From contig OZ005618.1 in NCBI GenBank assembly GCA_963930655.1, forward strand, positions 24,030,501-24,094,500: 64,000 nt of DNA, read 5' to 3'. Made by a program: the position numbers and the translations under genes. This document shows, piece after piece, positions 35,351 to 45,698 of this stretch; position 1 is the first letter of the stretch; the number at the start of each line of letters is the position of its first letter. Below the pieces are notes generated by a model that saw only the letters and a list, made by a program, of their open reading frames with translations, was not told the DNA's origin and did not search any database. The DNA comes from Myrica gale (lineage: Eukaryota; Streptophyta; Magnoliopsida; Fagales; Myricaceae).

Positions 35351-38300
35351 CTTTCAGTGGCGAAAAATTTCGTCGCTAAAAGTACAACTTTCATCGCTAA
35401 AAGTCATCAACGACACTGATTCATCGCTGACAATTGTTAGCGATGAAATTTCATAGCCGATGCAAAAAATCATCTTCAACGGCAAAAATTGATTCGTCGC
35501 TAAAACATGATTTTCGTCGCTGATAGTTGCTTCTGAAACAAAGAAGTTGAACTTTTTGCGACGACAGTGTTGTCGCTAAACGTAGTTCGAACGAACTATC
35601 TCGTTCGAACAGTAGTTTTTGTGACGAATATTGTCGTCGCAATTAAGTCACAATCTAGCGACGATCTTTAATTCGTCACTGTTAATTATCTTGGTTTGAA
35701 CAGTATGGTATTGTTCGAACGAGTGTGTGTTCAAACAATTGTTTTGTTGTTCGAACATGATTTGGGTACTTTGTTTAACTAATTAGCAACAAAAACTACT
35801 TACCGTTTACCCAAAAAAAATTAGCAACGAAATAATTTCGTAACTACAAGTAATAGTCGTTCGAACAGTAGATATTGGTTCGAACGAGTTACCTGTTCGA
35901 ACGTCATGTCTTTTTACAACACCTCCAAATCAAATTTGATATTCTCACAATCACAAATACCAAACGAATATTTCACAAATCTCTCCACCAATACAAACTT
36001 CAAATATGTAAACTTGAAAACACTCTCAAATTACAAATATCTCAGTACACAAATGTAAGATAAAGTAAAAAAAATCACCAAAGTTGTACAAGTCATAATA
36101 TATATGGCAAAAACAAGTGTATCTAGTTGTTCTAAGTTGAATTCTAACTACGAACAAGCACGAGATCCCTTTGTATTGACACAGTAGAGGATGAGGCAGC
36201 AATAGGCTTCACAGAGCGACCCAACCTCTCACATAGCCGGATCATTTTCCAAGGACTTGAGTAAAAATGTCAACATCTTTTGGTGCTCCTAACTCAATAG
36301 TTGATTAGGATTGGATATCCATCATCTTCTCCTACAATCATAAAACTAAGATTATGGATTGTATTAAAATAATAGACTAATTTTCTCCTACAATAAAAAA
36401 TGTGATCTTCAATGGAAACGGAAGACCTAACCTGGAGTTTGGAGACTGCGGCGAGCTCTGTTTTTCTTTCTCCTTCATCTTAGGTGAACTGGGTTGCGTG
36501 TTTCTGAATTCCCGCAATGCCAAGTATTTTTTTTGGCTTCCCTACATTTTCGCTCGAACGACATTATACAATCGTTCGAACATAGTGCATTTAAGTTAAA
36601 TGGTGCGCGTGTGTAAGGAATTAAGTGATATTACTCATTCGAATGACATATTTCGTTCAAACGAAAATTTATGTTAGACGGTACGTGTGTATATATATAT
36701 ATATTATCATATTTTCCTTTTGATATTGTTTCAATGACTAATTAAGTGAATTTAAATATTGCAATTATAGAACTAATGTAGAATATCTTTATAATCTAAT
36801 TAATCATTAAAAGGGGCAAAAAAGTTTCTCATAAGATGAAGCTATACTAGTGAGTGATCATAATAACATAAAAAGCATGTCAATACATAATATCCCAAAA
36901 TGTGCGATACATAAATACTAAAACATCTCGATAGTGATAATAAAAAACATTCGGTAAAAGACTAAGATAGTAGATAATCAAGTGTCAAACAAAATACTAA
37001 GATAGTAGATAATCAAGTGTCTCGCTCCTTCCTTGGTTCAAGGATCTCCGTTTCAATCTTTTCAAATCGCTCGTCCATCCGCATCGTAAACTCATCCAAT
37101 AGCATGTCCATCCATGGAGGATGCTCGATCTGGCTCGAGGAGCTCTGACCAACCTCATAAGTGGATCTTCCTCCTCTCGCACAAGATTGACGTATACCTC
37201 ACTAGTCGATTCGCAAAACTGTGTCTATCCTCTCTGCTCAAAGTTAGACTGTATGTTATGACCACCATACTCTAAATCGCTAAAATCCCTCAAGCGAACA
37301 ACTCGCTCAATAACAGTCGGTCTCTTGTAAATCAACGCTTGATGTTGAGCCAGGGACAATGATTGTTGAGCCGCTTATGAAGATGAGGAAGCACATCTTC
37401 TTGGTGTCATTTTTCAAGTTGCAAAATAATGTTAACTAAAATTAATTCTTCTATATTCAAAATAATGTGATTATCTAAATAAAATCATTAAACCACAAGA
37501 ATATTGGTCTGTGATAAAAAATACACACACTTTGTAATTCAACAAACAGTCATAGCATAACTACTTTTTTAATAATTTTTCTTTTCATTAAATCGTACAT
37601 ACTATAATGGAATCATCTTTGCACTAAGGAAAAAAAGATCGTCTAACTTAGATTGGCAGCACTGTAAAAATTTCCAATCCTAGTAATAAAAGCATAGACG
37701 AAAATATCTTTGCACTAAGGAAAACAAAAAAAAAAACACGAACTTGATCACACATAACATATTGTAAGCATAAAACTACCATATTGTAAGCATAAAACAT
37801 AGACGAAACGTAATCTGAATCTATCATAAACTAAATATTAAACGTAGATGAAAATGTTAAAGAAAACTAGGAAGAAAAACAAGGAAACAGGTCGGACATG
37901 ATCCATGTACATGAGGAAGCGAGGCTAAGCAATCTGGTAACTGAAAATGGAGAGCCTCTTATTTTATAAGCGAAATGTTGCACCAAGCGTGGACAATGTG
38001 TTCGAACATACATGCTTATAAACTAGATTGTTTCCGGATGAAGACGAAGATTGGTCTTCTTTCGAACAGTATACTATTGTTCGAACCAACCTTTGACAGA
38101 TGTTAGAAATCAACGATTTTACACATAACATGTGGCACAATGCTGCCACACTCGTTCGAACGGACACACTCTGTTTGAACAGGTTCAGGTGTTGCAGGCA
38201 ACGAAAAGACGTTGCCTGCAACGCCTCACTCAACAGCGAAATAAAATTAGACATATGTCATTCTCGTTCGAACGGACACATTTTGTATGAGCATCTTCAG

Positions 38301-38768
38301 GCAGACGCTTCCCTCACCATACACATGTCCAGCCCTGTTCGAACTAATCATAACTTTCGAACAAAATGTGCCAATATTCTGAGACGACATGTCGTTGCAA
38401 ATCTTTCTATTCAGCGACGATAAGCAGATGTCATCGCGAACGAGTATTTTAATTTTGCGACGAAAATATTTCGTCCCTACAAAATTTTAACCAACAACGA
38501 CTAAATTATTTGCAACTGAATTTGTTAAGCGTAGCTGAAAATCGTTCGAACGATATGTGGTGCACTATTTTATTAATAGAATATCTCATTCTATTCGTTC
38601 GAACAAATTTTATCTGTTCGAACTAGAGTTTTCGCAATGATTTTTTGTGTCTGAAACGTTTTCGTTTTTGTTATTAGCGACGAAAATTTTATATCGTCGC
38701 GAAAATGTTATTTTCATCGAGGAAATGAGTTTTGCCGCTGATTGCTGAAAGGGAAATCTGTTGTAGTG
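35351..38768. mobile_element. CACTA-type DNA transposon inserted in the subtilase exon
   Basis: The right end reads GTTGTAGTG (38760-38768), the reverse complement of CACTACAAC, the En/Spm superfamily terminus. The left end lacks the outermost bases and begins at TTTCAGTGGCGAAAA, which aligns with the right TIR from CTTTCAGCAATCAGCGGC inward, so roughly 18 terminal bases are lost. Sub-terminal regions on both sides carry many copies of TTCGTCGC/GCGACGAA and of the palindrome GTTCGAAC, as expected for transposase-binding arrays. The host frame breaks at SPRDF on the left and resumes at DGTH on the right. No full transposase is encoded. Confidence 0.82.
37009..37406 (-). pseudogene. Broken ORF inside the CACTA element
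   Basis: Minus-strand reading from about 37406 (MTPRRCASSSS) continues through AQQSLSLAQHQALIYKRPTV and RLRDFSDLEYGGHNIQ to a stop, then in other frames to EEEDPL and finally HPPWMDMLLDEFTMRMDERF to ERDT stop at 37009-37017. It is acidic and helical near its end. It probably encodes the remnant of a second CACTA protein (TnpA-like or a plant transposase accessory protein); no catalytic motif was seen. Confidence 0.4.
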
Positions 38769-39921
38769 ATGGGACACACAGCTTTAACAGCTAGCTGTGG
38801 GATCCACAGTGAAAAATGCAAGTTCCTTTGGTTTTGGGCAAGGCACGGCCAGGGGTGGATCGCCAAGAGCTCGACTTGCAGTGTACAAAGCATGCTGGGG
38901 GAAGAACTTTGTCCCAGTACTGTGCGCCGAAGCAGATATTATGGCTGCTTTCGACTATGCTTTGCATGACGGGGTTCACGTCATCTCTGCCTCAATTGGT
39001 TTAGACCCTTGACTGGAAGATATGTCATATTATGCACTGGTGGGGTCATCACAACGATTACCTTTCTAAACCTAATTTGGCATCTTCTCTTATAGATATA
39101 TATAATTATAGGTGTCAGTGGTTTAATGACTTAGCTAGTCTACTCCTCTTTTTGGTACAGGGAGAAAGCTTCCTTACCACAGAGATTAACGCAAAATTGG
39201 TAGACGCAACGGCATATTATAATGATGGGTGAACTCCCTTTTCCTCAATCTCTCTCCAACTTGATGTTAATGAGTACTTTTTTTTCCTTAGCGATGTTAA
39301 TGAGTACTCGATTCTTGTTGAATGTACGCATTCCACTGTATTCATGAATGCATGCATACGGCGATATAGAGATTATGATCGTCTATAATTTTCTATTCGA
39401 ATTATATTATGCTATTTGAAAAGAGATATGCAAGACATATAGATATTATTATAAATTTTATGCTGCCTAAAATTTTATATAGATACATTTAATAATACAA
39501 GATCTACCTATTATATTTATCTCTAATCTCTACGTTACTCCATATAATTCGAGCAGAAAATCTTAATTCGGTCGTCGGTCGTAAGTTCTTTCAAAGCTAA
39601 CGATAGTATATATATATAATTTGCATGTCTGATACGGCTATTATTGGCACAAACATTCTGTCAGGGTTTGTGCCAAATAATACCATAAAAATATGATAAT
39701 TAAACCAGGGAGGATAATCCTATGCTTCTCCACCTATGGACTCAGTTCAAGTCTAGGAGCTGCGGCAGGAGCCAAGTCCATCAATGAATCGGCCTTGATC
39801 TTCGTTGGACCTATGACTAGCCAGAATCCAGATGTCGTTGACCCAGTCCTCCCCACGGTGCTTGTCAACTATGAGCAGGGGACAAAAATTAAGGACTATC
39901 TCTCTCAATTTCGAAAGTAAG

Positions 39922-39922
<1 letters not shown>

Positions 39923-39955
<33 letters not shown>
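39923..39955. repeat. (TA)n microsatellite
   Basis: About 33 bp of TA repeats in an intron of the subtilase pseudogene. Confidence 0.9.
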
Positions 39956-39958
<3 letters not shown>

Positions 39959-42900
39959 TAAAGAAATTAACGTTTGGTATGTACTGCCTTAGATTAAAAT
40001 TTTTGACATTCAAATTGAGTAAAATTACGTTGAACAAAACCTCAATGATTAGATGTTGTGTAGCAAAAATATAGGTTTAATTATCTTTATAGTATTAAAT
40101 TTTAACAAATTAGTTTTTAGGGTACAATTTTGAACGAATCGGTCCATATGGACTATTTTTTAGATATATAAATTGTAAAAATTTAGTAACAGGAGACCGA
40201 CGTGGTGAACAAGAGGACTTATTGATAATTAATTATTAAAAGCCAATATTATATAGAATGTATTGATAATTAAACGAAAATATACAGCTTTTAAGTTGCA
40301 AGACATTGATTTTTGAAAAGAAGTGGCATTTGGAAGGGCTACCTGACGTTCATTTTCTGGGCCGTATAGTTTCCCTCCAGTGCAGATAAAACCAGCTAAA
40401 ACCAAAATCGGGAAGTCAGTACCGGCTCCTACAGTTGCAGACTTTTCTTCTAGAGGGCCAAGTTCAATTTCGCCTGATATTCTCAAGGTATAATTCCTGC
40501 ATCCAATCCAACAGGAAAGTGACAAGCACTTGGTTACTTTGATCGGCGCCGGAGAACATAAAAATCTCTTTATGCTTTGTTTTGTTTAATTCGTAGCCGG
40601 ATGTGAGCGCTCCCGGAGTAAATATACTCGCAGCATGGCCTCATGATACCCCACCCTCCTTGTCAACAACTGATGGGCGTCGAGTTAAGTGGAGTTTTCA
40701 GTCGGGAACATCAATGTCTTGCCCTCATGTGTCCAGTGTTGTGGCCCTCATCAAATCGGCACACCCAAGCTGGTCCCCATCAGCTATTAGATCTGCTCTC
40801 ATGACGTCAGGCAAGAGAAAATGACTCCCCACCATTGAAATACTACTACTTTTGCATCCTGCATGTTTGTCATATATATTGCCATGTTCTTGTCAGCTAT
40901 AAATCATATGGCTCAGGCAGCTCGAGAGAGCATTGGGCCCAAGTGGAAAGAGGAGAACACATAATTGGCTTATACCTCTAGGCAGAAAAATCTGAAACAT
41001 TTATATGTTTCTAGAGAAAAAGGAGAATTCCACCAAGGGAAAGTATGACAAGCTCTATGCATAAAGTATACCTACTTTCTCTTATTAAAGTAGATCTAAT
41101 TTTCTATTAACAAATGGTGTCAATAGAGATTACCAGAAAGTTCACCTAATTATTTGGTAGTCGCTGCCACAGATCTTCTAATCTAGATGATCAGCTAAAT
41201 CAGGTGCTTAAAATGCAATGTTTTTACATCAGATACTAATTGTACACAGATCATCTTGAGTTAAGAACAGGGGTTGTAGCCTCTTAATGTTATGTTGTGC
41301 TCCCTATCACAGCTGACACTGGGGACACAACCTTCGACGGCATTCTAGCTGGTGGATCAATGAAATTGGCCGATCCCTTTGACATTGGCGCCGGGCACAT
41401 TAACCCCTTGAAAGCACTGGATCCTGGGCTAGTTTATGAGATGAAAACGAGCGACTATATTCTCTTCCTCTGCAATGTCGGCTACACCCAAGAAAACATC
41501 CAGAAAATGGTTCTTCCCTTTCCTGGGTTGGACACGAGCTGCTCACGGGTACAGAGAAGCAGCGCAAACGTGAATTACCCATCCATCTCGGTTTCGAATC
41601 TGCAATCAACAATGACAATCAGAAGGACTGTTCGCAATGTGGGCCACAATAAGAACAGCATTTACTTTGCCAGAGTTGTTGAGCCTGATGGCGTGGAGGT
41701 ATCCATATGGCCTAAAGTTATATTCTTCTCGTGGTTCCAGGACGAAAACACGTATTATGTGACTCTGAAACCACTGAAGAAGTCTCAAGGGAGATATGAT
41801 TTTGGGGAGATAGTTTGGTCAGATGGCTTCCACCGAGTTAGGAGCCCATTGGTTGTACGTGCGAACACCGTGGCTGACTCCATTGATTCCATCGCAGATA
41901 CTAGCACAATCAAATGAAGCTTTTCTCTGGAAAATTGTGAATTTATTACAGGTTTGGTTGTTCTGTGATCAACTGATCGAATAAATGTAACGAAGTTTGT
42001 TTCCTTTTATATATAAATATATCTCGCTAGGTTTTCTTTTACCTGTCTTGTAATTGGATGAAGCAAGAAGAGACTTCTCTTGTTTTGTTTGGGCAAGGCA
42101 AAAAGGGGAGGGGCGAGCAGAGTACTAATCCTCCTGAGCATGAATATATGTGTACTCTCCACAGTAGAATGTTGGGTTTAAGTCATAGCTATTGTCTAAT
42201 GGATGAGCCCCTCACTACAACACCAATAATACCACTAGAGAGTCTCAAACTTATCTAGTAGGTCCAAGGTCCGACTTTACTTTCAAAAGCGATTTCAACT
42301 TATGTCCACACTCAAACTCCGGACCTTGAGATTAGTAAACTATGGGTGGCACCAACTGGACTACATTGCGGTGGAAAAGCAAACTGAATTAAACATGTTA
42401 GGAAACTGTCCTACATACATACCAAGAAATTCGACAGCTTAGGCTCGAGTATACCAAGATATCATAGATTATGTGGGTAACTGAGTACATTGAAAATGGA
42501 CATCTCGGTTAAAAAATAATTACAAAAGATTAAATGAAAAGTCACGCGTAAAGAACTGGCCAAAATTTTAAAAAAAAAAAACCGCAAACCCTCAAAACCC
42601 AAAATCCCCAAAAACACCCGAAACCCAAATCCCCACAAGTTTTTGTGGTAATTTGTACATATCAATCGGTTGGTTGTTGAAAGAGGTTGAACTGTTTTCT
42701 TTCCACGTGTACTTAGTTAGCCACGTGTACAATTATGTTACTTAAGTTAACGACATGATAAGTATGAGATTGGGTCCAAATCCTAGGAATACTTTCAGAG
42801 AAAAATAAACCCCGAGGATTAATCGGGAAAAAGGCCAAGCTCTAGTGACTTGAGATATTTAGCCAAAACTTTGAGTTCTCATGCGTTTTGATCCCAATAA

Positions 42901-43673
42901 TATATCGGAGGTGTATAGTACTTAATGGCTCTGGGTTTGGAAGGGTTAAAAAGTGCTGCCAATTTCTCCCCGCACCAGAAAAGCATAACGGGTTTTACAT
43001 CCTTTCTGGCTGCTAGCGTGATTGTAGTTTTTTTTATTGACGAACAAAAATTCAGTCCGACAAATCTATCGGGTAGAATTCACCTAACGGATTGGTAAAG
43101 GATGACAGTATTATTTCAACATTATAACACTATCAATAAAATATGCTTTATAGATGAAAGGTTGAAGAAGAAAGAAACTCCTCCTAAAACACAACAGCTT
43201 TACTATCTTTAAATGATATTTATCTCTACCAATTTGTACAAGGTATAATAGAGATTAGAGGCTGGATTTTCTAATCCGTTTGGTCAAGTATCTTGCACGA
43301 ATAAGGAAGATGAACCTGATCTCTTGATGCGTTTTGAATACTGGATGGAACTTTTTTTTTGAATTCTCGTTTTGGAGACATTTGAAATACAAACGAGATA
43401 GATTAGCATATTTTGAAAAAAAAATTAACACAAAGAAAGAGTGTTGTTTAACACTCAATAGGAGATCTACAAATTTTACACCTTGCCTCGTTCTGTTCAG
43501 AAGGATGTACAGAAAACGTCAAATTTTGCTGAAATCATTGCAAACACTTTCACACGTGCTAAAGCCCGTTTCCATTTAAGTACAGAGTTCTGGACTTTCT
43601 TATGTTTGGAGAAACTTCTGTTCATTTCTAGTTGTGGTCTCACGACACGTCTCCTCTCTTTATCCGGATCCAC

Positions 43674-44430
43674 TTTTTTTTTTTTTTTTTTTTTTTTAAG
43701 TAAAGGTAGATTTCATTGCTAACACAAAACAAATACAAGCATTAAATCCACACCCATTCAAGATCGAAGACAGTCATAGGGGGCACAAAGGCCCAATATA
43801 TCAAATTCAAAGGCCCGAAGGCCATTACACAGGAAGGCCGAAAAGGCCAAGAGACTACAGGCCAAAAGAGCCTCTACAAATCGGGTCAGAAGACCCATAA
43901 TTCCAACCTGGGTCCACAGACCCGGGACATCACGCCACCATGCCGAGAACGGCAGGAACCATCGCCGGAGGAGGAGCAGGAGCAGCACCTGCAACAAAAA
44001 CACCCACGGAGGAGACCTGTCAGGAGCCACAATGAAGCACCGGAGCTGCCGAAACCAACCAAGGGTTGCAAGCTCTCTAGAAGCTGGCCTACTGCTGCCA
44101 AGAAGGCTCCACCAGAGCAAATCGCAAAGTAAGAAACCACCGCAGTTATTGAAAGCAGAAAACACCACCAAAGGAACAACTTAGGCATGGCCACAGATGA
44201 CCACCAAAACAGCTGAGATTCAGCCGGAGACCAAACACAAAAGAGCGCCCTAGACCGAGAGGGGAAAGAGGAGAAAGGCCAAAGAAGAAGAAAGGGGGGA
44301 AAGAAAAAGGGAAAGAGGGAGAGAGCAGGGGAGTCTGCCCCGCGGAAGGAAGAGGGGTGGGGAGCAGAAGAAAGGGGAAAAGGAAAGGGCGCTAGGGCCA
44401 GGACTTGTGATCTTGATTTTTTAACCATAA
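43674..44430 (-). mobile_element. Probable non-LTR retroelement remnant with poly(A) tail
   Basis: Minus-strand reading ends in GTTAGCAATGAAATCTACC...CTTA followed by 24 A (43697-43674 on plus as T). The 5' part is GC- and pyrimidine-rich with long open frames of odd composition (Phe/Ser/Leu/Cys/Trp-rich), such as 44428-43886. There is no endonuclease or reverse transcriptase sequence, so it would be an internally deleted LINE or a chimeric retroposon. A separate 22-A run on the plus strand lies at 44464-44485. Target duplications were not found. Confidence 0.45.
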
Positions 44431-44502
44431 AGATTTAATCTAAACTTTTGTCCATTAAAACTCAAAAAAAAAAAAAAAAAAAAAACTCAACAAGATGTCC
44501 TC

Positions 44503-44523
44503 CTCCTCCTCCTCCTCCTCCTC
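44503..44523. repeat. (TCC)n microsatellite
   Basis: Seven tandem TCC units. Confidence 0.9.
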
Positions 44524-45698
44524 TGCAATTCTATATGGCATATAAACCTTCTTGAATCCTAAACTAGGCAAATAAATATAGAAAAGATTATGATTACCTT
44601 AAACTTGCCAAAACCTTTGTGCTTTGATACTTTAATTATGAAGTTGACAAAAAATATAAATAATTAATTATAATATTAGCTACTTACTCAGGTGACACTT
44701 TGGTGAATTATATGAAAAAAAAATGTGAGATATTATAGTTGAGGAAAAGGGTAAAGGAGTGGGTGTACACGATAAAAGGTTTCAATCGGAAAGTTTTATT
44801 TCTAACAGTTTTAATAAGAATTACGAGGTCGCCAACACATTAATTAAATTTTGAGACCAAAACTCATCCCGAGTGTACATATAAATTGTATTTGGATAAG
44901 TAGAAATAGAAGGTTCTATTTGAATTTCTTACAGGTTGTTACATATGGGATATTTAGGATTAAAACAATTATTTAACAAAATATTCCCTTGGATGCAGAT
45001 TTGATTGCAAATTAGGTACCATTTGAGTTAGATCTTAGATCTTTCTTTACCAGCATAATAGGAAGATGGATTAGACAAAAAATAAATATTATTAGGGAGA
45101 AAATAAAAAATAAGAAAGAAAACCCATGACGGTGTCACTTCTCTTTGCATGACAATAAGTCCCTCTAAATGAAGGAAAGTAGAGACCTAACTGAAAGGAG
45201 GCATCCGTGTCCTTTTCAAATTAGGGTTTCTAAACATTTCCCCAAAGGGCACGACTCTTGAGATTGGAATTACGACTTGCGAAGCGCCCCTCGGTATGCA
45301 CCAAGCTATTTGACCGACAAATGACTTTCGCTCTTGATGAAAAGACAGAAGAACCCCTATTCGGATGCAAATCCATTCACTTTCCGCCACGTGGAAATTT
45401 GGTCCATTCGGAGATCCTCAATGATATCATAAGCTCACCCGCAGGTAATGCAAGCGGGGTGTGGAAAGGGAGCCGTGGTGCTATTTGAATCACCGCTTTT
45501 GGATGAACAAAACCTCTTTCTCCCAAAACCCAAACCCTTGGCGGCTGTGTGAGTGTGTGAGAGACCCGCCCCCCCGCTCCGTCTCTCTCCTAGGGTTTCT
45601 CTCTCTGTCATCATCCTCTAAACCCCCCCCCCCCCCAAAACTATATCGGGTTTTAGGGTTTTGCCCGTCCTGCGAAGATCTATCCATTAATTCTAGTC

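Larger units (their letters stand above)
34085..41917 (+). pseudogene. Decayed subtilisin-like serine protease (plant subtilase, SBT3-like)
   Basis: The normal product is a secreted protease with inhibitor-I9 prodomain, S8 catalytic domain with PA insert, and Fn3-like tail. Pieces in order: signal peptide from ATG 34085 (one-base frameshift after TLKFF); prodomain 34264-34356 (VYTVYLGLNHIN) and 34503-34600 (LYSYKHSFSGFSAKL); catalytic Asp region near 34900 (DVIVGVFDSG); WPES block near 35160-35350, ending at the CACTA insertion; the His region resumes at 38768 but reads DGTH, two residues short of DGHGTH; 38797-39011 then stops in frame; PA fragments near 39170-39232 and 39690-39920; SSRGPSS near 40450; catalytic Ser exon 40603-40810 (SGTSMSCPH); last exon 41313-41917 with the Fn3-like end. 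At least three further frameshifts are visible (for example an extra G in the MEGVISVF codons near 34775), and the Asn oxyanion block is missing. It cannot make active enzyme. The C-terminal half is much better preserved. Confidence 0.92.
41918..45698. other. Spacer between subtilase pseudogene and ECT gene
   Basis: A possible AATAAA polyadenylation signal for the pseudogene lies near 41979. The middle holds a retroelement remnant (43674-44430) and a TCC microsatellite. The last 250 bp (45450-45698) is a CT- and C-rich ECT leader with a 14-C run at 45623-45636. The remainder shows nothing recognisable. Confidence 0.45.

Noticed and set aside
35586-38630. Repeated GTTCGAAC words considered as a CRISPR-like array
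   Set aside because: Spacing is irregular, the unit is only 8 bp, the genome is a plant, and the pattern fits CACTA sub-terminal repeats.
40229-40525. 98-codon minus frame
   Set aside because: Shadow of the plus-strand subtilase segment that carries the SSRGPSS motif.
43886-44428. 180-codon minus frame, the longest uninterpreted frame in the spacer
   Set aside because: Composition is low-complexity (Phe/Ser/Pro then Cys/Leu/Trp), it overlaps another long frame in a different register, and it lies inside a poly(A)-tailed repeat.
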